From an uncultured Caryophanales bacterium (lineage in GTDB: Bacteria; Bacillota_I; Bacilli_A; RFN20; CAG-826), in NCBI GenBank assembly GCA_937902735.1, contig CALELS010000013.1:186001-250000 (forward strand): a stretch of 64,000 bases of DNA, read 5' to 3'. The position numbers were made by a program, and so were the translations under genes. This document shows positions 6,053 through 14,092 of the stretch, in pieces; within the stretch, counting starts at the first letter, position 1; the number at the start of each line of letters is the position of its first letter. The notes under the pieces are model-generated. The model searched no databases. It was given only the letters and a program-made list of their open reading frames with translations, and was not told the origin of the DNA.

Positions 6053-8557
6053 ATGAAAAATAAACATTTCTTAATCACTTCAATCTTATCTCTTTCATTA
6101 CTTGCTTCTTGTGGAGTTAATGTTGATTTATCTCATTTAGATGATCAACCAAATGATAACACCCAAGAAGAAGGTGAATCTCAACAACAAGAAGGAGAAG
6201 GCGAAGGGGAAGATGTTCCCCCCAGTAGTGAGGAAACAAAATATCAAATAAGTCAAAGCGACTATAACTATCTATTTTTTAATTTACATATCACTCATGA
6301 TAATTTTTTAATTACTTTTAAAGAAAATAAATATTACGTAGATGATACAAAAATACGTATAGAAAAAAATAATGAGATTATCTACTACGATGCATACGCT
6401 TCTAATTATGCAGATTATTATGAATGTGTAGATGAAACTTGGTATGTAACTCGTTCAACAAGTTTTAATGTTAAATCATATTTCCAAAAAGAACATTTAG
6501 TGTTCCCTATTGCCTTTCAAGATTTAACGTATTCTAAGAATAAACATGGATATACATGTGCATCATATCAAGTTATTGATGAAACAATAGTCAGTGATGT
6601 CTTATATAAGTTTTATGATGGTGAATGGAAATCTCTTGAATATGATATTGGAGATGAACATTTTGTAGTTAATGTTTCAAATTGGAATAAAACTTCTATT
6701 GTGTTACCTACCGCTCAAGAAAAAGAAGAAGTAGTAATTACTGATGGTAAATTTGAATTAAATAAGTATAATCCAGTTGAGAATATATATGATAAATATG
6801 TCTTTATGGCAGGAGGTTATCGCTTCGAGATAACTAATGTCTATCCTCATCCAAGTAATGGGTATGCCACTATTAAACAAGGTGGATATTTTAGAAATAT
6901 TGATCCTATTGAGAATCTATCTTCAATATCTCCTATATTCACTAATGATTCTATTAACCTAATAGTGACTTATTCATTTGGAAGTACATTAATTGATGTA
7001 CCTGAGCATTCTTATTATCAATTAAATAGTAACAACGAAGTAATTTTATCTTATGACTATTTTGCTATCTATGTTCCTATTGGGGATATGGATATTACAA
7101 AAATAACCTTCGAACTTAAAGAAGGAATAACTCATGAAGAAGATGAAGTTGTAAATAATGACATTGATATATATTTCATGAACGATATTCATGGAAGAGT
7201 TAATTATGAAGCTAGTAATCAACCAGGTTTACTTAGAGCCACAACTACTTTAAGACACAAACATTTAGATAACCCAAAAGGAAATATCATGCTTTCTCTT
7301 GGTGATCAGTACCAAGGTACCGCTCTATCTAATATGACTAGAGGTAAAGTCGTTAATGATTTAATGAACTATATTGGCTTCGATGCCCAAATTGTTGGTA
7401 ACCACGAATTTGACTGGGGATATGATGTACTTAAGAATGCTTTATCCTCAACTAATTTCCCTACTTTAGGAATTAATGTTATTGATGATAAAACTAATCA
7501 AAGAAGCGACTTCCTACTAGATAAAATGATTCTAAATAGGAACGGACATAAGATTGGTTTAGTAGGAAGTGTTGGAGATTGTTATAACTCAATTGCAGAA
7601 GCTAAAAGATGCGGTTATCACTTTATTACTAAAGAAGATATGACTACTCTAGTTAAGAATGCTTCTAATGCTTTAAAACAAAGTGGTGCCGAATTCATTA
7701 TATATATGGAACATGGCAATACCTATGATGAAAACTATTATGACATCACATTATCAAAAGACCATTATGTTGACTTAGTCCTTAATGGACACTCACATTC
7801 TAGATACTGCGAATTAGACTCTGAAGGTGTCTATCATATTCAAGCGGGACAATATACTTCAGATTATGGCCATATCAATCTTAAATATGATGAAGATGAG
7901 CATAAGTTTACCATTACTCCAGAACTTGTCTCTGCGCCTTATCAATATAACACTGATGATTTTTCAATGAAGAATCTCGTCAAATACTATAACGATGTTG
8001 TTTTAGATGGACTTCCTGATGAAGTTTTAGCTAGTAATGCTTCATATCTTTCTAGACAAGCTGGTGGAGAATTACTTCCATCTTTATACGATCATTACTT
8101 AAGAGACGCTAGTAATGATTTGCTAGAAGAACACAATATTTTAGATACCACCCTTTTAGCGCTTAATTACCCAATACTTAGAAACTATATTTCATCAGGT
8201 AAAGTCACATTTGATGACGTATATACTGCCCTACCATTCGATAATGAACTTGGAGTAGCAAAAATTAAAGGAAACACTCTTAAAACAAGAGTGCTTGAAA
8301 GAGACGATTATTATACTTATCCAACATCAATTACTTCCTCAGATATCGACTCAAATAAGTATTATTACATAATCTGTGATGTCTATAATTACGGATATTC
8401 TTACAACGAAATGGAGTTAGTAGGTAATTTCTCTATTTCTTCATTAAAGAATAAATATCCTACGACATTTACTAATCTTAAAGTTGTCCAAGGAATTGAT
8501 GATTTATACGCTAGAGATATCCTTAGGATGGCGTATCTAGATAATCTAGTAAATTAA
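6053..8557 (+). CDS. lipoprotein 5'-nucleotidase / metallophosphoesterase
   Basis: 834 residues. A lipoprotein signal ends in LLASC (lipid-carrying Cys20) and is followed by an acidic Gln/Glu linker to about 62. Residues of about 65-365 form a large domain I do not recognise. The C-terminal half is a UshA-type 5'-nucleotidase: DIHG near 378, GDQYQGT, GNHEFDWG near 448 and GHSHSR near 578 supply the two-metal site, and a nucleotide-binding C-terminal domain follows. It would hydrolyse extracellular nucleotides at the outer face of the membrane so that nucleosides can be salvaged. The transcript appears nearly leaderless. The substrate is inferred from the family; other phosphoesters are possible. 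Confidence 0.85.
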   Translation: MKNKHFLITSILSLSLLASCGVNVDLSHLDDQPNDNTQEEGESQQQEGEGEGEDVPPSSEETKYQISQSDYNYLFFNLHITHDNFLITFKENKYYVDDTKIRIEKNNEIIYYDAYASNYADYYECVDETWYVTRSTSFNVKSYFQKEHLVFPIAFQDLTYSKNKHGYTCASYQVIDETIVSDVLYKFYDGEWKSLEYDIGDEHFVVNVSNWNKTSIVLPTAQEKEEVVITDGKFELNKYNPVENIYDKYVFMAGGYRFEITNVYPHPSNGYATIKQGGYFRNIDPIENLSSISPIFTNDSINLIVTYSFGSTLIDVPEHSYYQLNSNNEVILSYDYFAIYVPIGDMDITKITFELKEGITHEEDEVVNNDIDIYFMNDIHGRVNYEASNQPGLLRATTTLRHKHLDNPKGNIMLSLGDQYQGTALSNMTRGKVVNDLMNYIGFDAQIVGNHEFDWGYDVLKNALSSTNFPTLGINVIDDKTNQRSDFLLDKMILNRNGHKIGLVGSVGDCYNSIAEAKRCGYHFITKEDMTTLVKNASNALKQSGAEFIIYMEHGNTYDENYYDITLSKDHYVDLVLNGHSHSRYCELDSEGVYHIQAGQYTSDYGHINLKYDEDEHKFTITPELVSAPYQYNTDDFSMKNLVKYYNDVVLDGLPDEVLASNASYLSRQAGGELLPSLYDHYLRDASNDLLEEHNILDTTLLALNYPILRNYISSGKVTFDDVYTALPFDNELGVAKIKGNTLKTRVLERDDYYTYPTSITSSDIDSNKYYYIICDVYNYGYSYNEMELVGNFSISSLKNKYPTTFTNLKVVQGIDDLYARDILRMAYLDNLVN

Positions 8558-8595
8558 TAACATAATTCAGTTAGATTCAATCATTTGGAATACCA

Positions 8596-8643
8596 TTTCA
8601 CATTTGCGCAAGGAAATTTTAATATTATTTTCACATTTGCGCA
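8596..8643. repeat. 15-bp direct repeat TTTCACATTTGCGCA
   Basis: The 15-mer TTTCACATTTGCGCA is at 8596-8610 and 8629-8643, a 33-base period (about three helical turns), in the non-coding gap between two convergent genes (8558-8815). No gene or hairpin accounts for it. Confidence 0.6.
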
Positions 8644-8767
8644 CCAATGTGTTTAACCCTTCTTTCCAAAAAAATATAGATCCAATATCTAATATAGGGT
8701 TTAAAAACACACGTAAATCAACAGAGAATTAGCAACAATATCATAATAAACAGTTGTATATGCTAAT

Positions 8768-8796
8768 GAAAAAGTCGCCCGATACTGGACGACTTA
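8768..8796 (-). terminator. intrinsic terminator of the 796-residue lipoprotein gene
   Basis: Read on the minus strand, AAGTCG...CGACTT (8795-8790 with 8777-8772) forms the stem with extra CC/GG pairs inside and is followed by TTTTTC. It lies about 20 bases after the stop at 8816. Confidence 0.75.
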
Positions 8797-8815
8797 ATCG
8801 CGTATATCTTATTGA

Positions 8816-11206
8816 TTATCCAATTTGTGGGGCATTATACATGCCAAGCACAATTGACATACCATAGTAATATAAACAGATATTTTCGCTGATAGATGGA
8901 ACGAATGGATCATCTGAAGTCATATCGTATCTATTACCAGCATTATCAATACCATTTAACTTATTCATAGCATCATTAATTGAAGCAACTTGGCTACCTG
9001 TATAGAATGCAGGTCCACCTTTTTTATTAACTTCACGAATCTTTGTATGTAATGCTGCAGCAACGCCATATTGATCAGAATAGCTTTGAGCTAATGCACC
9101 TAATTCCTCAACGCTTGAAACACCATATGCAACGCACATCTTGTAAACAAGTTCATCAACAGTACTTGCACCATATTTTTGCATTAATGCAGCAATGATG
9201 CTTGGATCTTGACTTGCAAATCCTTGAATTTCAATAGCACCTTCTAACATATATATTTCAGGTTGAGCATAATCAAATACATTCGTAACATTTGTTTTGT
9301 TATTAATGATTGTGACATTTCCACAAACAGGAATATTTGTCATGCCTTCAGCAGCACCAGCTTTATTAACAGCAATTAAGTTGAGGTAACTTACACCACC
9401 CATTTGAACGATGACACCTTGTGGATTAACTGCATCACCATCGCAAGCGTATGCTTTGCCAAATTCAAGGAATAAATCTGACATGGCTTTGATTGTTGGA
9501 ACTAATCCAGCGGCGTTAAACTTAACAAACCATTGTTCTGTACCTGCAACATAGTTTCTTAATTCGCAATCAATAAATGTTGTGGTTGGGGTTCTACCGA
9601 CAATTGTCCAAACTGGTTTTTCATAGTATGTACTTTCAATTTCGTATTTGTCGTTTTCACCAACATGATCTTGAATGACGATTGGGCCACCAGCGCCTTC
9701 ACAAACAGAGTTTGAAACTGTAAGGGTTCCACCCCAGTTATAGTAGAAACAGTTGAAGTTATCGTAGTTGCGACATTTATCAACTGTAAATGAAAGGTTA
9801 GGATCGTTTACTTCTTCAGTCATAAGGTTGATATAGCAACTTCTAGTAATTGAATTAGTAAATGAAACATTACCAGTGTTACGACCAGCTTTAACAAGCA
9901 TTAAACCACCTTGATATTTAATATCATCTTGGGTTTCAGCTTTTGGAGAGTTACCTTCAATGTTTAAATTCTTCATATGGAATTCACCATTGCAAACACG
10001 AACTAAAGCAGTATGAGAATCAACAGATCCCGAAGATGCTTCACCTCTGAAACGTGTGATTAATGGGAAGTCTTTTATTGAGATTTTGAAGTAGTTACCA
10101 TTCAAGGTAATGTTTTCACCAGCAACAAAGCGGCCATAAATGTTGGCAGTATCTTTCAATGTACCAACAATTGATTGATCACCAGCGGCTTGTGCTTCTT
10201 CTCGATTGTAGAAAAGTTCTGCTGGAACATCATCTTTTGTAAGAGTGAGGTTATCATGTAGAATGAGAGCTTTTGGAGCTTTTGATTTATCTAAACCATT
10301 GGCATCTTTAAATTCATCCCATTTGAACGCGATGTTGGCGACATCACCAGAATGCCAGTCGCCATCACTACCGTTACCATGTCTATTATCGAGATAGGAT
10401 AATTCTTTAGCGTTATATACATTGTATCCTTCAACAACATTAACTTCATAAGTAACTTTGTAGTTAGGATTTGCTTTTTGTGCATCGGTCAAACCACCAG
10501 GCATAACTGTAACTAAGAATGTTTTGCCGTTAGCAGCAGCTGAGAATTTAACATCGCAGTTTCTCGCATCAACGACCTCATATTGTGATGGAAGAGCATC
10601 TTCACTGCCAGATTCGGTTTTAACTTTAACAGTGAATTCGTAGTCGTGCTTCCATTCACTTTGTGGGACTTCATTCAAATCTTCATCAAGTACACCAAAT
10701 TGAGGTAAGAAGTTGACAGGGTTATCATAACCAACGGAGTAACCTTGTTCTCTATCAATGAATTCTTCTTTCTTTTCTTCCTTTACTTGGATGTTATGAG
10801 CATAGTTGATAAAAGACTCACGCTTTGTAACAGGACCAAGAGCAATAAGTTTGTCTTCAACCTCGTCAACGACTGTGATTTCACATCTCGCAGTTTTGCC
10901 TTGATCAAGTGTCGAAACAGTAACTATTGCTTCTCCAAGTTTGGTTGCAGTAACAAGACCATTGTTATCAACGGTGACACAGTCGCCATTAACCGACCAT
11001 CTAACAGCTTTGTTTGTAGCGTTTTCTGGTAAAACAGTGGCTTGGAGTTGTTCCGAAGTATTAATCACCATTGCAAGTTTGTTCTTGTTAAGAGTAACGC
11101 TTTCGACTGCCACTACTTCAGGAGTAGGCTCGACTGGCTTAATACAAGCAGCAAGTGACATTGAAGCAAGACTCACAACAACATATTTTATGAGTTTACT
11201 TTTCAT
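8816..11206 (-). CDS. large surface lipoprotein with bacterial Ig-like (Big2) domain
   Basis: 796 residues. Lipobox LAAC with Cys21, then a Big2-type domain at about 33-113 (VESVTLNKNKLAMVINTSEQ, LPENATNKAVRWSVNG, GLVTATKLGEAIVTV). The middle part (about 280-620) is rich in short strands with Asn ladders and looks like a right-handed beta helix or related fold, possibly a glycan-binding or glycan-degrading module; no catalytic motif is recognisable. A strong AAAGGAG site precedes the ATG. The first 63 bases and the whole 111-base upstream gap are shared with the neighbouring small lipoprotein gene. Its own promoter (TTGTTA-17-TATAAA) is embedded in that repeat. A cell-surface binding role is inference. 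Confidence 0.75.
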   Translation of the reverse strand: MKSKLIKYVVVSLASMSLAACIKPVEPTPEVVAVESVTLNKNKLAMVINTSEQLQATVLPENATNKAVRWSVNGDCVTVDNNGLVTATKLGEAIVTVSTLDQGKTARCEITVVDEVEDKLIALGPVTKRESFINYAHNIQVKEEKKEEFIDREQGYSVGYDNPVNFLPQFGVLDEDLNEVPQSEWKHDYEFTVKVKTESGSEDALPSQYEVVDARNCDVKFSAAANGKTFLVTVMPGGLTDAQKANPNYKVTYEVNVVEGYNVYNAKELSYLDNRHGNGSDGDWHSGDVANIAFKWDEFKDANGLDKSKAPKALILHDNLTLTKDDVPAELFYNREEAQAAGDQSIVGTLKDTANIYGRFVAGENITLNGNYFKISIKDFPLITRFRGEASSGSVDSHTALVRVCNGEFHMKNLNIEGNSPKAETQDDIKYQGGLMLVKAGRNTGNVSFTNSITRSCYINLMTEEVNDPNLSFTVDKCRNYDNFNCFYYNWGGTLTVSNSVCEGAGGPIVIQDHVGENDKYEIESTYYEKPVWTIVGRTPTTTFIDCELRNYVAGTEQWFVKFNAAGLVPTIKAMSDLFLEFGKAYACDGDAVNPQGVIVQMGGVSYLNLIAVNKAGAAEGMTNIPVCGNVTIINNKTNVTNVFDYAQPEIYMLEGAIEIQGFASQDPSIIAALMQKYGASTVDELVYKMCVAYGVSSVEELGALAQSYSDQYGVAAALHTKIREVNKKGGPAFYTGSQVASINDAMNKLNGIDNAGNRYDMTSDDPFVPSISENICLYYYGMSIVLGMYNAPQIG

Positions 11207-11222
11207 AGTTTTCTCCTTTTTT

Positions 11223-11255
11223 CGCCTTTATAAAGGCGTGCGTTTATGTTAACAA
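11223..11255 (-). promoter_or_regulatory. promoter with a 16-bp palindrome over the -10 box
   Basis: On the minus strand -35 TTGTTA (11255-11250), a 17-base spacer and -10 TATAAA (11232-11227) drive the 796-residue lipoprotein gene. The -10 is the centre of the perfect palindrome CGCCTTTATAAAGGCG (11223-11238), an apt place for a dimeric repressor. Confidence 0.7.
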
Positions 11256-11259
11256 GTAA

Positions 11260-11291
11260 ATAAAATAAAAGCAACTTTATTTCAAGTTGCT
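11260..11291 (-). terminator. terminator of the chimeric lipoprotein gene
   Basis: On the minus strand AGCAACTT (11291-11284) pairs with AAGTTGCT (11277-11270) and is followed by TTTATTTTA. It ends five bases before the next gene's -35 box. Confidence 0.8.
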
Positions 11292-11317
11292 CACTTTTAT
11301 TATCAATTATTTGTCTA

Positions 11318-11773
11318 TTAGCTAGGTAGAGCAAATATAGTTACAGGAACTTGTAATTTGTTTCCATCTGTTGATTGCACAGCAAATTTAGCTCTGGCAG
11401 ATGTATTGAAATGAACATGAATGTAATACATGTCCACAATGTTAACTGTGTACATAGGTTCAACACCTTCTTCTTGTTCATCAGTGACAACTTCAACTCT
11501 CTTAAATGATGTGTTTGTTGGATATACTTCTGCTTTTAGAACAACAGTAATACCTTCACCACCGTTTTCATTGAAATGAGTGGAGAATTCATATTCTGTT
11601 TTTCCATCCTTGGTCTCACTACGATCTTCAATATCTAGTGTTTGTTCTGGAAGAATGATTTTGATTTCTTCAACATAGACATCTTCTGGTGCAGGATCAA
11701 CATGTTGATTACAAGCAGCAAGTGACATTGAAGCAAGACTCACAGCAAGAAATTTAATGAGTTTGCTTTTCAT
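11318..11773 (-). CDS. chimeric small lipoprotein
   Basis: 151 residues. The N-terminus (lipobox LAAC, Cys21) is a near copy of the signal sequence of the 796-residue lipoprotein; from DVYVEEIKIILPEQ to the end it is a near copy of the C-terminal domain of the next gene upstream. This is what a tandem duplication joining the two genes would create. The shared domain of about 115 residues (VEEIKI...IFALPS) is unknown, rich in strands and ends with the same residues in both copies. The product should be anchored outside the cell by its lipid, whereas its relative uses a membrane helix. It has its own palindromic promoter and terminator. Confidence 0.85.
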   Translation of the reverse strand: MKSKLIKFLAVSLASMSLAACNQHVDPAPEDVYVEEIKIILPEQTLDIEDRSETKDGKTEYEFSTHFNENGGEGITVVLKAEVYPTNTSFKRVEVVTDEQEEGVEPMYTVNIVDMYYIHVHFNTSARAKFAVQSTDGNKLQVPVTIFALPS

Positions 11774-11789
11774 AGTTTTCTCCTTTTTT

Positions 11790-11822
11790 CGCCTTTATAA
11801 AGGCGTGCGTTTATGTTAACAA
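11790..11822 (-). promoter_or_regulatory. second copy of the palindromic promoter
   Basis: Exact copy at +567: -35 TTGTTA (11822-11817), 17-base spacer, -10 TATAAA (11799-11794) inside the palindrome at 11790-11805. It drives the chimeric lipoprotein gene. Confidence 0.7.
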
Positions 11823-11826
11823 GTAA

Positions 11827-11858
11827 ATAAAATAAAAGCAACTTTATTTCAAGTTGCT
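11827..11858 (-). terminator. terminator of the membrane-anchored parent gene
   Basis: Exact second copy of the AGCAACTT/AAGTTGCT hairpin followed on the minus strand by TTTATTTTA. It closes the ABC-permease-small protein operon, 27 bases past the stop at 11885. Confidence 0.8.
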
Positions 11859-11884
11859 CACTTTTATTATCAATTATTTGTCTA

Positions 11885-12346
11885 TTAGCTAGGTAGAGCA
11901 AATATAGTTACAGGAACTTGTAATTTGTTTCCATCTGTTGATTGCACAGCAAATTTTGCTCTGGCAGAAGTATTAAAATGAACATGGATGTAATACATAT
12001 CAACAATATTTACTGTATACATAGGTTCAACGCCTTCTTCTTGTTCATCAGTAACTGCTTCAACTCTTTTAAATGAAGTATTTGTTGGATAAACCTCCGC
12101 TTTCAAAACTACAGTAATTCCTTTCCCTTCATTATCCAAATAGTGGGTTGCAAACTTGTATTCAGTTTTACCATCTTTTGTTGTACTACGATCTTCGATA
12201 TCTAATGTTTGTTCTGGAAGAATGATTTTGATTTCTTCAACGTAGATATCTTTGAAATATCCTTTGATAGCAATACCAAAAAGACCAACTACTAAGAAGG
12301 AGACAATATAGACGATAGCTACAAACAATATAGTGGACTTTTTCAT
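11885..12346 (-). CDS. small membrane-anchored protein, parent of the chimera
   Basis: 153 residues. Residues of about 5-30 form one hydrophobic helix (STILFVAIVYIVSFLVVGLF), followed directly by the domain beginning DIYVEEIKIILPEQ that is shared with the chimeric lipoprotein downstream. The domain would face outside. The gene starts 10 bases after the ABC permease stop and most likely belongs to that transporter operon, so the protein may be an accessory or sensor of the transporter (inference). The family is unknown to me. It is followed by a strong terminator. Confidence 0.75.
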   Translation of the reverse strand: MKKSTILFVAIVYIVSFLVVGLFGIAIKGYFKDIYVEEIKIILPEQTLDIEDRSTTKDGKTEYKFATHYLDNEGKGITVVLKAEVYPTNTSFKRVEAVTDEQEEGVEPMYTVNIVDMYYIHVHFNTSARAKFAVQSTDGNKLQVPVTIFALPS

Positions 12347-12356
12347 AATTTATTTC

Positions 12357-14090
12357 TCACTTTTCATAATAGTACGCCTTAATGTAAAGGATATATAACG
12401 CTAGGCAGGAAGCAAATATTCCCGCAGAAATAATAAGTAGTTTAATAAACCCAATTGTGAATGAATGATGCAACGTTTGAGATTCGGTTAAGAAGAAATA
12501 TGTTAAGCCTGTTAAGACAAACGACATCACAAAGGCTACGATAGTGGATGTTCTTTCATTAGGATTATTTGTGAATTCTCCATTTGTAGCGTATATCTCA
12601 TTTTGAGGATTCATAATGTCTCTTGTTGCAGAGAAGAATATATGCCCATATTGAACAAATAAAACCGATATAGCAATTGCAATTGGTGGGAACCAACCAA
12701 TATTTGCAAAATTACCAAATACAATTGCACATCCAATAATGGATGGAATTGATAAAAGCATGTTGAAGAATAATTTTGATGTTAAAGGTAAGAAAGCACT
12801 GATAGGTTTTGTTTTCTTCATATAAGCTGCCCTACCTTCTTTTGAGAACATTGTTGCAATCATTGAGTTAGATGCAAGATATGGAAGAATGATTAAAAGA
12901 AGGTTGAATGAATATGTCATAATATCGCCTTCAAGACGAGTAGTAATTGCAGAGAATACTGTATCAATAAAATATAGAAGTAATGGGGTCGCAATATATA
13001 CAACCAAATAGGAACCTGATATTTCAATATCACGGAAGTTAAGTTTAAATTCTTTATTGGTGAAAGTGATATATCTTTTTCTTAATACATTTTTCTTAGC
13101 AGCACCTACCACATTTTTATCAAATTCAAATGTCTTAGTCATCATATCAAAATAAAGTGGTTTAATAGCAAAATATGCCACTACTGCAAGGATAATTAAG
13201 ATTCCAACTAATATTGCAAAGTCAACAAAACATGTCCAATTAAGTTCAAAGAATAAGTTTGTATTTTGTTTACCAAACATCGTTCTAACAACAAATGCAA
13301 AAGGATAAATATATTGGACAAACTGATTGACTGCGTTTTGTAAATCGTTTCTCATCTTTGGCCAATCGTTGATTAAATCAATATCCTTTGGAATTTGTTG
13401 AATAAGTAAAATAACAAGAACAACTCCAACGATAACTAAAACAATTAGACCAATAAGTTCTGCAATTGGATATGATTTTAAGAATTTGTATATGAATAAA
13501 AGTGGAACAGATAAGAATGCAGCAATAACTACTAATAGCAAGTTAGCACTAAACATTGGAATAAAACACCAGAACAAAGCTGGAATAGTTAATTGTCCAA
13601 CAACTACCGCCACTACACTAAAGCCAATTGTTACTGGAACCAAAATATCAAAAGCTTTCGCCAAATCTTGAATAACAAATACAATGATTTTTGAGAAGAA
13701 TAATTGAGATGAACTAACAGGCATTGTTACTAATACCTTATTATCATCCGAATAATATAAATCCTTCATTAAATTATATGTATTCGTGATGAGATTAAGG
13801 ATCATTAGGAAAGTGTAGAACAATATAAATATATTGACGTATTCTGTTTTTGTGAATATAGATAGGAAGTTAATGATAAATAGTAGTCCACCGGCGGCTC
13901 CACCAATAAGGAGGAATTTCAAAACAAAGAAAACTGTCTTTTGAATAATGGTTTTAACATCAATTTTTCCATTAGGTTTGCGAATTGAAAATTTCATCTT
14001 GTCTTTAATTTGAAGCAAGGTGAGCGAAATAAAGCTCTTAAAAGAACTATAATCTTTGACTTTATTCTTTCTAATTCGCTTAGCCATCAT
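12357..14090 (-). CDS. ABC transporter permease (ABC-2-like exporter)
   Basis: 577 residues with a basic cytoplasmic N-terminus, a first membrane helix near 50-75, a block of about five more helices up to residue 300, and a further group of helices from about 370 to 570, some 12 in total. This is typical of a duplicated ABC exporter permease without its own ATPase. It starts two bases after the ATPase fusion gene and must be its partner. It ends in TGA, one of several such stops in the window. Substrate unknown. MMAKR leaves the start uncertain by one codon. Confidence 0.8.
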   Translation of the reverse strand: MMAKRIRKNKVKDYSSFKSFISLTLLQIKDKMKFSIRKPNGKIDVKTIIQKTVFFVLKFLLIGGAAGGLLFIINFLSIFTKTEYVNIFILFYTFLMILNLITNTYNLMKDLYYSDDNKVLVTMPVSSSQLFFSKIIVFVIQDLAKAFDILVPVTIGFSVVAVVVGQLTIPALFWCFIPMFSANLLLVVIAAFLSVPLLFIYKFLKSYPIAELIGLIVLVIVGVVLVILLIQQIPKDIDLINDWPKMRNDLQNAVNQFVQYIYPFAFVVRTMFGKQNTNLFFELNWTCFVDFAILVGILIILAVVAYFAIKPLYFDMMTKTFEFDKNVVGAAKKNVLRKRYITFTNKEFKLNFRDIEISGSYLVVYIATPLLLYFIDTVFSAITTRLEGDIMTYSFNLLLIILPYLASNSMIATMFSKEGRAAYMKKTKPISAFLPLTSKLFFNMLLSIPSIIGCAIVFGNFANIGWFPPIAIAISVLFVQYGHIFFSATRDIMNPQNEIYATNGEFTNNPNERTSTIVAFVMSFVLTGLTYFFLTESQTLHHSFTIGFIKLLIISAGIFASCLALYILYIKAYYYEK

Positions 14091-14092
14091 AT

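Larger units (their letters stand above)
11144..12252. repeat. tandem duplication with 567-bp period
   Basis: Bases 11144-11685 and 11711-12252 align at a constant offset of 567. Each copy contains the lipoprotein signal-sequence start, a 111-base gap with palindromic promoter and terminator, and the 3' coding part of the small domain gene. The gap and the last bases of the coding part are identical, while the interior of the coding part carries several dozen mostly synonymous differences. Confidence 0.9.
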
